64,000 nucleotides of DNA from Sphingobium sp. V4 (GCF_029590555.1 NZ_CP081001.1:1178001-1242000), one strand, 5' to 3'; shown: positions 45,363 through 54,583, counted from the stretch's first letter. Translations and numbers: made by a program. Notes: generated by a model not told the origin, from the sequence alone.

Positions 45363-45594
45363 GGCGATATCTCCGATGCGGATTACCGATCCGCTCGCGG
45401 GGCTCGCCAATGATGGCGGCGATCAGCGCGGCCGCACCGATGATGGCGAGCATGAATACGAGAGCCGCGAGCATCGTATCGAGTGGCTGCCGGCTCCGCA
45501 GGACCAGCCCGGCCTGGATCAGCAGTAGTAGATGGCTGCCGACGAGCAGGCGGATTGCAGAAGGCGCCGGGCTAGCGGAAAGGATGCCTCTCAT
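45352..45594 (-). CDS. Small membrane protein in the tra operon (TrbI slot)
   Basis: From ATG 45594 it has 80 residues with two hydrophobic segments (about 15-32, IRLLVGSHLLLLIQAGLV, and about 40-62, MLAALVFMLAIIGAAALIAAII) and a basic tail. It overlaps neighbours at both ends (ATGA upstream, 11 bp into traW). Between traC and traW other F-type operons have trbI, but I see no TrbI signature, so it is left unnamed. Confidence 0.68.
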   Translation of the reverse strand: MRGILSASPAPSAIRLLVGSHLLLLIQAGLVLRSRQPLDTMLAALVFMLAIIGAAALIAAIIGEPRERIGNPHRRYRHAR

Positions 45595-45917
45595 CTCCCC
45601 CTCCATCGCCGATAGACCGACAGCAGGTGACCGGTGAGGCATGACAACCCGATCAGCATCACGCCGCTTGCGAAACAGCCGGCGCCGACGATGAGTGATC
45701 CACGGACCACAAGCGCCGTCGGTTGCTTGAGCGCGAGTCCCGCGATCAGCACCAGGCTAGCAATCATGCAAGTCTCAATGAGGACCAGCCGAAAACGCCA
45801 GCGGATGGCGTCATTCTCGCACCGGATCGCCACACGCGCCTCGATCATTCGCTCCAGCGCAGCGTCCTTCGACAGGTCGAAGGCAAATTGGTCGGGATGG
45901 GGCTTGCGTTTCAGCAT
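45591..45917 (-). CDS. Small membrane protein in the tra operon
   Basis: From ATG 45917 the product has 108 residues with a soluble N-terminus (MLKRKPHPDQFAFDLSKDAALERMIEARVAI) and two membrane segments (VLIETCMIASLVLIAGLAL and SLIVGAGCFASGVMLIGLSCL). It lies 5 bp after traC and overlaps the next small gene by ATGA. It may replace TrbI or form a complex with the 80-residue neighbour. The family is not recognised. Confidence 0.68.
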   Translation of the reverse strand: MLKRKPHPDQFAFDLSKDAALERMIEARVAIRCENDAIRWRFRLVLIETCMIASLVLIAGLALKQPTALVVRGSLIVGAGCFASGVMLIGLSCLTGHLLSVYRRWRGR

Positions 45918-45922
45918 CGATC

Positions 45923-48442
45923 TCACTCCGCTGCCTCGGCACGCGGCCCGAGAATCTCTGCCGCATCGACGCCCGCGAGTTCGCACACGGCCTCGAGCGG
46001 CGACTTGCCCAAGCGCAGCTTCGCCTCGAAGGCGGCGACTTCCTGGGGTGCGGAGGTGTTGATCCAATACGAAAATGGATCCACGACCAGCCGCGCGATC
46101 CCAAGCCCCAGCGGCGAGTCAATGAAGACTTCCGAATAGTGCGGCTTGGAATTGCGGACCGATTTCAGAAGTTCGAGAACGAAGCCTGAATAATCGAGGA
46201 TCTTGTTTTCGACCGCCTTGTCGTAGGTCGATCCCTGCAGCAGGAAGCGCGTAGCAGCGTTTTCCAGGATGACCTGACCGGTTCCGCCGAACAGCAACAG
46301 GTCGTTCATCGACTGCAGAACGATGCCAAAGCTGCCTTGATATTTGCGCGCGCGCCTGTAACCCTGACCGAACGCCTCGGCGAGGCGGGAAAGGTCTTGT
46401 CCCTCGGTCTTGGTCATGAATTGTGCGGCTTCGTCGCACAGCACGAAGCGCGGACGGTCGCGCGCCGACAGATAGAGTTCCTGGGTGACGGCGTTCACCA
46501 CCACCATGACGATGACATTGAACAGGTCCGGCATCGCCTTCAGGCGCTCGAGCTCGAGAACGACGAACTCGTCACTGGCGATATCGAAGGTCGATGGGCC
46601 GTTGAAGAAATGGCCGTAAGCGCCTTCGCTCGCGAAATCGCGCAGGTTGAAGGCGAGCTCGCGCGCGACGGGAACCAGATGATCGACCCGGTCGAGATCC
46701 GACGCGGCAAATTCCGGATAGGCGCCAAGCCAGGCGCGAACGGCATCGATCCCTTCCTCGGCATGGCCTTCGTCGATCGTCCACTGGACGGCCGATTTCA
46801 AGAGGTTCCACTCCGATGTTGTGACGCCCTTTCGGGTCGCGGCGTTCGCCATTTCGGCCACGATCGCGACCGCCATCGAGATCGCGGACTGCTTGTCTTC
46901 CCCGTCGAGGGCAAAACCCATATCGAACGGATTAAGAACGAGCTGCTCCTCGCCGATGTCGATGTAGCGTCCCGAGCAGAGCGTGCAGAGCTTCCGATAG
47001 CTGCCGCCGATGTCGATGATGCGGATGAGCGCGCCTTGCGCATAATATTGCTGGCAGAGATTGTTCAGCAGGAAGCTCTTGCCCGCGCCGGATTCAGCAC
47101 TGACGATGAAATTGTAATTGTTGATGCGCGGGTCGAAGAGATCGAGCGTGATGAGCTGACCCTTGCGGCCCGTGTAGAGCAGGGCAGGGCGTCCACCACC
47201 GCGGAAATCGGTCTGGATCGGCGAGAGCAGCACCGCCGCCTTCACCGGCATGCGGAAATCGCGTTCCAGCATCCGCATCGTACGGTTGTCCGGATAGAGC
47301 CCGAACGGCAGGCTCAGTGGCAACAGGACGGGATTAAGATAGCTCTCCTCCTGCATCATGAAGGGAAGGGGTTCGCTCTCCCACAGCCGCTTGGCGCGCG
47401 CGGCCATTTCGCGGGCATGGGCGCTGTCGCGGCCGAACACCCAGACGGTCGGGATGACGCGGACGAATTTCGAATTGCCGGCCTCGTCCAGAACCCAGCC
47501 GATCTCCTCGATCTGCTTACCGACCTCGACCGCGAAACTGCCCGCTGCCTTTTGCGCGGAAAGGACCTGAGCGCGCTTGTGGATCTCGAACGCTGAGTGA
47601 TCGAACAGAACGTTGAGCGTGTAGAGGAAGGGGCCGCCGATCTGGTCGCTGTCTTCCGCCGACCCGCGCATGCCGCCGGTCAATCGGTTGGCGCGTTCGG
47701 CGGAAATCCGCCGCGCCGGCGATTTGGGCGTCAGGCATCGCGCGACCTGGTTCCCGAGGAAGACCTCGGGACCATCGAACAGCAAATCGGGACCCGCATC
47801 GATGATCTGCTTGCGGATCGGTGGGGCCGACCCTTGCGCGTTGGCCTCGCTCGTGAAGACGCCTGGAGCGCCAGTGTAGACGCCGTTGAATATCCGGCGA
47901 TAAAAAGACACGGTCTCTTCCGGCGCAAGGCGCGTTATGCCAAGCTTGTCGAGCTGCTCCTCGATCTGGCGCTTCATATCGCTCGCCATCGGCCGACGCG
48001 TCTTCACAGACAGAATGGTGCGGAAATCGCGCAGAGGAATGCCGTGCAGCGCGCGAAGGCCGTGGCGACCCATCCCGAGGTAGTCAGCCGTTCGCCGGGC
48101 GGACGCCTGGATCAGCGGATCAGGCCGGGTCTTGAGATCAAGGAAACCGTCCAGTGCACTGTCAATCAGTGGATCCGCAAAGCTGTGCAGCTGGAGTACC
48201 GTGCCCGGGTCGAAATGAATATTGAGCAACCCGAGCAGCGCCTGGTGAACGTGGGCGAACATATAAGCTGAAGGCACCAACTCCCACGCGTAGCCAAAGC
48301 CGTCATCGATGCAGAGGAACGCTTCCTCGCTCTCATCCCAGGCGACCAGCGGCAAGAAATCGGAGAACCGATCCCGCGCAACGCTTTGACGCAAGCGGGT
48401 GAAGGTCAGCCCGCCGCCATGTCGGGTTCCCGGCGCCCTCAC
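45923..48442 (-). CDS. traC: Type-F T4SS ATPase TraC (VirB4 family)
   Basis: The 839-residue cytoplasmic ATPase energises pilus assembly. The Walker A motif is SAESGAGKS (GAGKS at 452-456) and Walker B is in RPRFVLCDEAAQF (about 670). The N-terminal TraC domain and the C-terminal P-loop domain are complete, and the size fits the 875 residues of F TraC. ATGA overlap with traV upstream. Confidence 0.96.
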   Translation of the reverse strand: MRAPGTRHGGGLTFTRLRQSVARDRFSDFLPLVAWDESEEAFLCIDDGFGYAWELVPSAYMFAHVHQALLGLLNIHFDPGTVLQLHSFADPLIDSALDGFLDLKTRPDPLIQASARRTADYLGMGRHGLRALHGIPLRDFRTILSVKTRRPMASDMKRQIEEQLDKLGITRLAPEETVSFYRRIFNGVYTGAPGVFTSEANAQGSAPPIRKQIIDAGPDLLFDGPEVFLGNQVARCLTPKSPARRISAERANRLTGGMRGSAEDSDQIGGPFLYTLNVLFDHSAFEIHKRAQVLSAQKAAGSFAVEVGKQIEEIGWVLDEAGNSKFVRVIPTVWVFGRDSAHAREMAARAKRLWESEPLPFMMQEESYLNPVLLPLSLPFGLYPDNRTMRMLERDFRMPVKAAVLLSPIQTDFRGGGRPALLYTGRKGQLITLDLFDPRINNYNFIVSAESGAGKSFLLNNLCQQYYAQGALIRIIDIGGSYRKLCTLCSGRYIDIGEEQLVLNPFDMGFALDGEDKQSAISMAVAIVAEMANAATRKGVTTSEWNLLKSAVQWTIDEGHAEEGIDAVRAWLGAYPEFAASDLDRVDHLVPVARELAFNLRDFASEGAYGHFFNGPSTFDIASDEFVVLELERLKAMPDLFNVIVMVVVNAVTQELYLSARDRPRFVLCDEAAQFMTKTEGQDLSRLAEAFGQGYRRARKYQGSFGIVLQSMNDLLLFGGTGQVILENAATRFLLQGSTYDKAVENKILDYSGFVLELLKSVRNSKPHYSEVFIDSPLGLGIARLVVDPFSYWINTSAPQEVAAFEAKLRLGKSPLEAVCELAGVDAAEILGPRAEAAE

Positions 48443-49074
48443 GGGCGCGGCTCCGGAGCGGATGCAGGAGCGCCATCGTCCGAGGGTTTGTCGCGGACCT
48501 GGCCGAGCACCGGGGCCTGCGCTGCGGGCGACACGGGGTTCACCAGATAATCACCGACGACCCAGCTCGGCGCCTCGAGGATCGAATAGACGTAGCGCGG
48601 CATGTACAGCCTGTCGGGCCGCTGGCGGTCGGCATAGGGCAGGATCAGCGTCCGCACCGTCCGCGGCGATTTGAGCATTGGTGTCACCGGATCATCGATC
48701 AGGCCCTGAAGCTCGCGATAGACGCTGTCCCGGTAGCCCGCGAAGGCGCCTGGTGCGGGCGCCTGTTGACGACCTGCGCGCCCACTGGCCGGCGCAGGGG
48801 GAGCTCCATTATCCGCTGGGACGCCCTTCAGCAGCTTGCGATCGGCCGTGACAGTGGGATCTGAGCGCGAGGCGCGTCCCGCGACGGCATCTTCATACGC
48901 CTTCTCGGGATGGATGCATTGGCCATGATCGCTGTTCTTGCAGCTGAACTTTTCGGAATAGGGCGACATCACCGAACCGACGGTCGCGCAGGACGAGAGA
49001 AGCGCGAGGGCAGGGAGGAGGGCCAGGCGAACGCGCGCGGACGTCGGCCGACAGATGAAAGGTTGGGCATGCAT
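48439..49074 (-). CDS. traV: Outer-membrane lipoprotein TraV (VirB7 analogue)
   Basis: The 211-residue protein has a lipoprotein signal with lipobox LLSSC (Cys29) and the TraV-like segment CKNSDHGQCIHPEKAYEDA. A Pro/Ala-rich linker precedes a beta-rich C-terminus (VRTLILPYADRQRPDRLYMPRYVYSI). TraV anchors the TraB-TraK core complex in the outer membrane. It shares TGATG with traB and ATGA with traC. Confidence 0.9.
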   Translation of the reverse strand: MHAQPFICRPTSARVRLALLPALALLSSCATVGSVMSPYSEKFSCKNSDHGQCIHPEKAYEDAVAGRASRSDPTVTADRKLLKGVPADNGAPPAPASGRAGRQQAPAPGAFAGYRDSVYRELQGLIDDPVTPMLKSPRTVRTLILPYADRQRPDRLYMPRYVYSILEAPSWVVGDYLVNPVSPAAQAPVLGQVRDKPSDDGAPASAPEPRP

Positions 49075-50417
49075 CAGAATTTGCTCCCCGCTGTTGGCTT
49101 GATTTCGAGGGACACACCCTCTTGGATGACGACGACCACGTCCTTCGCCGCGCCGACCTCGACGATGGGTCCGGCCTGACGCGCGAGGTCGAGATAGAAG
49201 TCGGTGAGCTTGTCCGAGGACTTAGAAAGTCCGCCGGCGATGCCGGACTTGGCGGCATCGCCGGCGTCGAGCGTGCGAACCGTACCAAGCGCCGAGGTCG
49301 ATGTTTCGCCGAACGTGTTCTCGACGGTCTGGGCGATGCCGCTGATGGTGCCGGCGATGAAGGTGCGCGCCAAAGCTGCCCCTGCGCGCGTCACCACCTT
49401 GCCAGAAAGACCTTTCTTCCCATCCGCGTCGACGAAAAAGCCCTTCACAGGCTGGTCGACCACTGAATGCTCATCGAAGTCGACACAGGAGAGTGAGACG
49501 AGCTGGATCTCGACGCGTTCTTTGGCGAGGCTGCCGGTGGCGTTGCCGATGACAAAGCAGCCTGACAGGTTGGCTTTGACGTCATTGGGAAGCACGGCGG
49601 GTGCCTGAACGCGCGCGATGATCGGTTCCGGGTTGGAAGTCGCGTCGCGGCTCGCCAACGCGTCGATCCCCGTCAGCAGCCTCGCCTTCATGAAACCAGG
49701 CGGCAAATAGATCGTCCGATTCTTTTTTTTCGAATCCCCCGCGCCGCCGCTCGCGGAGGCGTCCTTGGGGACGACGGGTGTCGTGGCCTGGCCAATGGCA
49801 CCCACGACTTTTTCGACCGGTGGCGCGGGTGGCGCTGAGGGCGCCGACGGTGGCACCGGAGGGGCGGGAAGGCGACCGTCCGCGCTGCCGATTTCGGATG
49901 GGGAGGGCGGTGAAGGCAAATCGGGGGCGCTGCCAGGAAGCGCGGGTGGCAATGGCCCGCCATCTGCGTCACTGCCCGGAGCAGCATGAGGCGCGATCGG
50001 TGTCTTTCCCTCCTCGATCGCTGTGATCCGGTCGCCAAGGAGACTTTGGCCGTCGAGCACCTTCTTCAGATCCCCGCGCAGCTTGACCTCAAGGCTGTCT
50101 CCGCGCAGGCCAGCGCCCATGTCGAGCTTGGATGCCACCGGCGCGGTCGCGACGGGCTCATTCGAACCGCTCGCCGAATAAAGACCATAGCCCAGCACGC
50201 CGATGGCAGCAGCGACACCCAGCTGCTTGGCACGCAGTTTCTGCTGCGAGCTGAGATTGTCCCAACGTGCCCGCATGCCATCCCAGCTGGAACCGGGCGG
50301 CGGCACTTCGAGATCGATGGCGGCCTGCTCTGCAAGGCGCTGCTGATATGGGCTCTGCCCGCTCTGTTCGATCGGCGCGCCATCTTCAGGCGCGATTTCC
50401 TCGCGTTCGCCGCTCAT
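49074..50417 (-). CDS. traB: Conjugal transfer protein TraB (VirB10 family)
   Basis: The 447-residue protein has one membrane segment (about 68-84, LGVAAAIGVLGYGLYSA), a periplasmic coiled stretch (KKVLDGQSLLGDRITAIEE), a Pro-rich linker (about 145-205) and the C-terminal beta-barrel domain (FMKARLLTGIDALAS, then VQIQLVSLSC-like segments). TraB spans both membranes as the scaffold of the core complex with TraV and TraK. The Pro-rich linker is long and repetitive, as is typical. Confidence 0.94.
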   Translation of the reverse strand: MSGEREEIAPEDGAPIEQSGQSPYQQRLAEQAAIDLEVPPPGSSWDGMRARWDNLSSQQKLRAKQLGVAAAIGVLGYGLYSASGSNEPVATAPVASKLDMGAGLRGDSLEVKLRGDLKKVLDGQSLLGDRITAIEEGKTPIAPHAAPGSDADGGPLPPALPGSAPDLPSPPSPSEIGSADGRLPAPPVPPSAPSAPPAPPVEKVVGAIGQATTPVVPKDASASGGAGDSKKKNRTIYLPPGFMKARLLTGIDALASRDATSNPEPIIARVQAPAVLPNDVKANLSGCFVIGNATGSLAKERVEIQLVSLSCVDFDEHSVVDQPVKGFFVDADGKKGLSGKVVTRAGAALARTFIAGTISGIAQTVENTFGETSTSALGTVRTLDAGDAAKSGIAGGLSKSSDKLTDFYLDLARQAGPIVEVGAAKDVVVVIQEGVSLEIKPTAGSKF

Positions 50418-51202
50418 TGGACGGCTCCCCGGCGCACCACGATCAGCCGGGCGGTGTCACCAGCGCGGAGATCCGTACGATCGAGCGTGACCGCGAAGAT
50501 GTTGGCGCCCAGCGTCGAGATGAGGAAGGCTCGCTCATCGATACGCTGGGCGGTCGAGACGCGGACGAGATATTCGCTCGCGGAAAGGCCGACCCCGTCG
50601 ATCGATAACCGACGCCGCTCGTGCAGAGACGCCGCCGGCAAGGAGGGCAGGGCGAAATCCTGGGCAGCGGGCGCAACCTCCGAGAAGCTTGCCGGCACGC
50701 GATCCTGCAGCAGCGAGAGCGTGATCGAAACCGCGCGCTCTTCCTCGACCAGAGGCCCGAGCAAGTCGGCATTGGCACGCGCGCGCTGGGCGGCGCCAGG
50801 CGTGAGGATCACTGTCTGCGCGGGGATTTCAGAAGGCTCAGCATAAAGCGGATAGACCGCGCCATTGCAGGTGATGAAGAATTCGGAAGCGGCCGTCGCA
50901 TAGGTGCGGGTCGGCGCACCCTCGCTCTCGACCTCCTTCACCAGGAACTTGATCCAGGCGTCTGAACCCGCGCGCTCGACGGCGATGCCCTTCTCCTGCG
51001 AGAATTTGACGTCTTCGATCTCGCCGCCTTCGCAGACGACATGGTTGATATCGTGGTTCGAGAGGCGGATGCTGCTCGTCTGATCAGGCAGCGCCGTGAT
51101 GGATTGCGCCTCGGCCGGGCCGGCCATCGCGGCAGCAAAGGCGAGGAGGGCGGCAGCCTGCGCGCAGGGGCGCGAAGAGCCGACCCGATCAGCGATCGGC
51201 AT
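50414..51202 (-). CDS. traK: Conjugal transfer secretin-like protein TraK (VirB9 analogue)
   Basis: The 262-residue protein has a signal peptide ending in AEAQ and the TraK segment RLSNHDINHVVCEGGEIEDVKFSQEKGIAVE. F TraK is the periplasmic component of the TraB-TraV-TraK core complex. It overlaps traB by ATGA and traE by 14 bp. Confidence 0.92.
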   Translation of the reverse strand: MPIADRVGSSRPCAQAAALLAFAAAMAGPAEAQSITALPDQTSSIRLSNHDINHVVCEGGEIEDVKFSQEKGIAVERAGSDAWIKFLVKEVESEGAPTRTYATAASEFFITCNGAVYPLYAEPSEIPAQTVILTPGAAQRARANADLLGPLVEEERAVSITLSLLQDRVPASFSEVAPAAQDFALPSLPAASLHERRRLSIDGVGLSASEYLVRVSTAQRIDERAFLISTLGANIFAVTLDRTDLRAGDTARLIVVRRGAVQ

Positions 51203-51824
51203 CGAAGTTCTCCTCGTGAAGGGACGTTAGCCAGAAGCGGCCATTCTCAAGCGCGTAGCCGATCCGTAGATTGCCGCGGAACTTGCGGATCACGCCGCCG
51301 ATCACGCGCACCTTCTCGACCGGCACCAATATCTCGGTGTTGGTCGTCAGGACGGGCTGGTCAGGCCGGATGTAGGTTGCGATCGAGAGCGTCGGATTGT
51401 CGGAAAGCTCGTCGAGGATGCCGTTCAGGCTATCGCGCAGGCCATTATAAGCCGAGGGGTGCGCGATCCCGAGCAGTTCCTGGAACTGGCGATCCGCCGA
51501 ATAGGCTGAATAGGTCCCCGACAGGGTGACGATGTTGCGGGTCATCATCCGCAGATATCCGGGCGATGGCGTGTTCCCGGTGACGTAAAGATCCCCACCC
51601 GCGCCGAATGGCACGACCACGGTCCGCTGGTTCTGGTTCGAGGTATAAATGAGCGCGCCCAGCACCGCCGTCACGCCGAAAAGGCCGACGATCGCGAACT
51701 TCAGGAGGCGGTTCTCCTCGAACAGGTTGGATGAGCCCTGCAGGTAGCGATGGATGCCCCAGCTCGCCGGCTTGCCGAGCAGCGGATCGGCCTGCGATCT
51801 GGCCCATGACTTGAGAAATGGCAT
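51189..51824 (-). CDS. traE: Conjugal transfer protein TraE (VirB5/8-like)
   Basis: From ATG 51824 it has 211 residues: a cytoplasmic N-terminus, one membrane helix (about 43-62, FAIVGLFGVTAVLGALIYTS) and a periplasmic domain (YLRMMTRNIVTLSGTYSAYSADRQFQELL, then IRPDQPVLTTNTEILVPVEKVRVIGGV). This matches F-type TraE, an inner-membrane pilus assembly factor. It starts 8 bp after traL. The open frame continues 128 codons upstream, beyond the true start. Confidence 0.93.
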   Translation of the reverse strand: MPFLKSWARSQADPLLGKPASWGIHRYLQGSSNLFEENRLLKFAIVGLFGVTAVLGALIYTSNQNQRTVVVPFGAGGDLYVTGNTPSPGYLRMMTRNIVTLSGTYSAYSADRQFQELLGIAHPSAYNGLRDSLNGILDELSDNPTLSIATYIRPDQPVLTTNTEILVPVEKVRVIGGVIRKFRGNLRIGYALENGRFWLTSLHEENFDADR

Positions 51825-51832
51825 GGCTCGCC

Positions 51833-52099
51833 TCACTCGTAGAAGCGGGTCTGGGTCGGACCCGGATAATGGCGGAAACGGAGCAGGCCCCAGCGCCAGG
51901 CGAGATGCGGGATGAACCCCCTCGGCTTGGTGCGTTTCCAGGGAATGAAAAGGAGAAGAGCGCCGATCAGCGTCCAGCCGATCACTCCGCCGACGATGAC
52001 GGCGACGAAGATGGTCGACAAGACCAATATGAACTCGTCCGAACCAAACCAGAGGATCTGGACGGGCCGATGGAGATATTGGGGCAGACGTTCGTCCAA
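51833..52099 (-). CDS. traL: Conjugal transfer protein TraL (VirB3 analogue)
   Basis: The 88-residue protein has the TraL opening YLHRPVQILWFGSDEF, a hydrophobic core of two membrane segments (about 25-52) and the tail GLLRFRHYPGPTQTRFYE. TraL is an inner-membrane pilus assembly protein. A pair of hairpins lies just upstream, between traA and traL, and a GGAGGAGAAGAG purine run precedes the start. Confidence 0.92.
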   Translation of the reverse strand: MDERLPQYLHRPVQILWFGSDEFILVLSTIFVAVIVGGVIGWTLIGALLLFIPWKRTKPRGFIPHLAWRWGLLRFRHYPGPTQTRFYE

Positions 52100-52121
52100 C
52101 GCTCTTCTCCTCCTGCTTCAA

Positions 52122-52164
52122 GACAAACCGGCCAAGCCGGTTGTCCTCGTTCGGGCCCGGAACG
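52122..52164 (-). promoter_or_regulatory. Two hairpins between traA and traL
   Basis: GACAAACCGGC and GCCGGTTGTC (52122-52145) pair over 10 bp with one bulged base and a CAA loop. A second dyad CGTTC/GAACG follows at 52148-52164. They lie directly after the pilin gene in the transcript. Such structures often protect the 3' end of pilin mRNA or reduce downstream expression, so the pilin is made in excess; this is inference. Confidence 0.5.
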
Positions 52165-52215
52165 GACCCAACTTGGTGGCGGCGGCGCCTTCGATGCGGC
52201 GCAGCCACGGATCGT

Positions 52216-52530
52216 TCAGATCACCATTCCGAAGGTCTGGAGGATCGTGTCCGATTTGATCAGGCAGACCGCGGCGACGATCGTCGGGATGCCGACCATT
52301 ACGTTCGAGAACAGCCGCGACACGCCGAAGAGGAAGGCTGCGACGCCGCCGACGAAACCCAGCGGCCCCTTCACGCCTTTGTTTACGACGATGTCGTAGA
52401 TGTCGTAACCGAGGTCGCCGGCAGCGGGCGCCGTGAAGGCGTGCGCGCCACCGCTCATCGCCGCGAACAGCGCCAAAGGGACGCCGACATTCGCGAACGA
52501 CACCGCATGCTTGCCGATTTTCTTGATCAT
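52216..52530 (-). CDS. traA: F-type pilin subunit TraA
   Basis: The 104-residue prepilin has a long leader (MIKKIGKHAVSFANVGVPLALFAAMSGGAHA) with a cleavage site after AHA. The mature chain has two hydrophobic segments joined by a short basic loop (PLGFVGGVAAFLFGVSRLF and VMVGIPTIVAAVCLI). This fits the pilin fold and its position at the head of traLEKBVC. The 195-bp gap to dsbC before it holds no gene, and GCGGAG is upstream of the start. Confidence 0.88.
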   Translation of the reverse strand: MIKKIGKHAVSFANVGVPLALFAAMSGGAHAFTAPAAGDLGYDIYDIVVNKGVKGPLGFVGGVAAFLFGVSRLFSNVMVGIPTIVAAVCLIKSDTILQTFGMVI

Positions 52531-52725
52531 TCCACTTACTCCGCTTCTCGGGGAGCCGTCCGGACATTTGCCGCTCGAGCCAAATCTCGGTGGCGCCGAT
52601 GGCGGCGTTGGACGGCCCCCCCGGGGAGCTCGCTGCCCTCGGCATTCCGGTCCGTTGGAGCGCCGCTTACTACGAGCATCCCGTCCAACGGCCGCCAGAA
52701 ACTGCTTCCTTGCCCGGCCACCCGC

Positions 52726-53514
52726 TCAAGGCGACGGCTTGGCCGGTACCTTCTGCTGCTGCAGAAATTCCTCGAGCTCGCCCTGCTGGAACCCGGAAAT
52801 CACGCGCCCGTCGACGATCAGCGTGGGCGTCCCACTAATCCCGATCTGGCGGACGATTTCGGCGTCAGCTTCGACCTTCGACCGTCCCGGGAGACACTTG
52901 TGGAGCTCCTTGGGCGTGGCACCAGCATAGATGGCCTTGAACTCGGCTGCCTTGTCCGGGGAGCATAGGATATGCTCGGCTTTGCCCGCGGCCTCCGGGT
53001 GGATGCCGCTCACGAAATAGACCAGGCGCCGGACGGGCTTGCCTTCCGCTTCCTTGACCGCCCAGAATTTCTCGAGCGCGCGGCAATAGGGACAATCCGG
53101 GTCGGTGAACTCGATGACCGTCGGCGCGCCCGGGGGGCCGATGACCAACGCCTTTGCGGGGTCGACCGCGCCCAGCTTGCGCCTGGTGCTCGCATCCTGC
53201 GCGAGCGCCGTCACATTGACCCCGTTCTTGTCATAGACTGCGGCAAACAGGATGTGTTCGCTTTCGGGCGCGTAGTAGATGATCTTGCCGCCAGCGATCG
53301 CCTGATAGATCGGACCTTTGACAGGCGCGGGACCAAAGTCATCGAACTTGAGGTTCGTGAAGGTTTGATGCAGTTGCTGCTCAGCCTCCGCTTCAGCTTT
53401 TGCGAGATCCTTATCCGCCGCCGATGCGGACTGCGCGAAAGTGGGACCAGCGGAAAGGCTGATGAGCGCGAGCGCAGCGCCCGCCCCCAGAGCCGCTCGC
53501 CTGGCGGCCGTCAC
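52726..53514 (-). CDS. dsbC: DsbC family thiol-disulfide isomerase of the tra operon
   Basis: From GTG 53514 (GTGA overlap with the upstream gene) the product has 262 residues, a signal peptide (AALGAGAALALISLSAGPTFAQ) and a thioredoxin domain with CPYC (Cys141, Cys144) and the cis-Pro segment SGTPTLIVDG. It should isomerise disulfides of the Cys-rich TraN, TraU and TraH proteins in the periplasm. The frame is open 134 codons further upstream but without a sensible start. Confidence 0.9.
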   Translation of the reverse strand: MTAARRAALGAGAALALISLSAGPTFAQSASAADKDLAKAEAEAEQQLHQTFTNLKFDDFGPAPVKGPIYQAIAGGKIIYYAPESEHILFAAVYDKNGVNVTALAQDASTRRKLGAVDPAKALVIGPPGAPTVIEFTDPDCPYCRALEKFWAVKEAEGKPVRRLVYFVSGIHPEAAGKAEHILCSPDKAAEFKAIYAGATPKELHKCLPGRSKVEADAEIVRQIGISGTPTLIVDGRVISGFQQGELEEFLQQQKVPAKPSP

Positions 53515-53786
53515 TGCCCTGCGTTCCTGACAGGCAGCTGCGGTCGCATGAGGAGCGCCTTGTCGATCCTGACCGAGCTTCCGACCGAGACCGCCATCGG
53601 AGGGGGCAGGACGTCTGGAGACCGGGACAGTGTATAGATTTTGAACCCGGTTTCGGTTGAGCGGATCTCCGCTCGGTTCCCGATCACCGACGTGGCCGTG
53701 ATCGGGCGCGGCTCCCGAGCTTCGACGAATGAACTGAACGCCGCGGCGCAGATCAGCGCTGCCATTCGAAGCGAATGTTGGTACAT
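53511..53786 (-). CDS. Small secreted protein heading the tra operon
   Basis: From ATG 53786 (AGGAGGT about 10 bases upstream) it has 91 residues with a signal peptide (LRMAALICAAAFSSFVEA) and a short beta-rich body (ITATSVIGNRAEIRSTETGFKIYTLSRS). No family is recognised. It overlaps dsbC by GTGA, so it is probably the first gene of the tra operon. The 342-bp gap upstream (53787-54128) contains the divergent promoters and the dyad at 54008-54029, and no other gene that I can support. Confidence 0.7.
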   Translation of the reverse strand: MYQHSLRMAALICAAAFSSFVEAREPRPITATSVIGNRAEIRSTETGFKIYTLSRSPDVLPPPMAVSVGSSVRIDKALLMRPQLPVRNAGQ

Positions 53787-54007
53787 TGGACACAGCACCT
53801 CCTGTTCGGAAAATCGGGCATTCCGATCTTCCGTCTTCATGTTCTCCGGGTTCTGGCTGGGAGCTTGGGCTTCTCGGATTGCGCTCGCCGTTCCCCTGTC
53901 GGGATGGCGAACTCATGATCGAACGACCAAACGGTGCGCAAGAGCGAGGGCATTCCAGCAGCCGGTCAAGGCACTCGGAGCGCCGGAACCGGCTCTACTG
54001 GAGCCGC

Positions 54008-54029
54008 AACCGGCACTGTAATGCCGGTT
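54008..54029. promoter_or_regulatory. Inverted repeat in the divergent gap between the tra operon and 54129
   Basis: AACCGGCA and TGCCGGTT are perfect 8-bp arms around CTGTAA. A second dyad GGCTC/GAGCC lies just to its left (about 53990-54004). Their position between divergent genes suggests an operator for the tra operon. Confidence 0.45.
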
Positions 54030-54128
54030 TAGCAAGTGTCTTGTGCTTCATGCGCTGGCCATTTGGGCGCAATCTTCGTCTAGCGAAGGAGAAGGACGAC
54101 GAGTCGGAGACTCGAAGGAAGGGCAGCC

Positions 54129-54551
54129 ATGGCGCAGTCGCGGACCTACAAATTACGACTTTCGAGAGAGGGCATCGACCTTTTCCTTCAATGCCACTGC
54201 CGCCTCGCGCATTTGCTGCAGGACTTTATTCCTTACGGCGTGACCCTGATGGTGGCTGTTGCGTTACTGGAGTGCCAAGAGGTCTGTGAGGTCGCTGCGG
54301 AATTGGATGCTCAGCGTTTGCACCATTGTGTGGGCGATAATATCCGGTTCGTCGGATCGTCGACCGCACTTATCGATGCTGCGAGGCGCGTGTCCGATAA
54401 GCTATTGATGCAACAAGAAACTTCGACCACCCCACAAACGGGGCATCTCTATATCGTTGCACTCTTCACGCTAGCATCCGCAGACGATCGACAGCTTGTC
54501 GAGGCGTTTGAGCGTGTAGCGCCGCCGCGGCGGCGGAGCCGACAAGGCTAA
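54129..54551 (+). CDS. Hypothetical protein divergent from the tra operon
   Basis: This 140-residue protein starts with ATG 54129, preceded by AAGGAAGGG at good spacing. It is mostly helical (LFLQCHCRLAHLLQDFIPYGVTLMVAVALLECQEVCEVAAELD) without a signal peptide. It contains five cysteines, and no family is recognised. Its divergent position suggests a plasmid-borne regulatory or accessory role, but nothing in the sequence proves that. Confidence 0.65.
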   Translation: MAQSRTYKLRLSREGIDLFLQCHCRLAHLLQDFIPYGVTLMVAVALLECQEVCEVAAELDAQRLHHCVGDNIRFVGSSTALIDAARRVSDKLLMQQETSTTPQTGHLYIVALFTLASADDRQLVEAFERVAPPRRRSRQG

Positions 54552-54583
54552 CAGCCTGTTTACTCCGCAAGATAAGATTTTCA

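Noticed and set aside
46337..47596. 419-residue plus-strand frame opposite traC.
   Set aside because: It mirrors the complete traC gene with Walker motifs; no independent evidence supports it.
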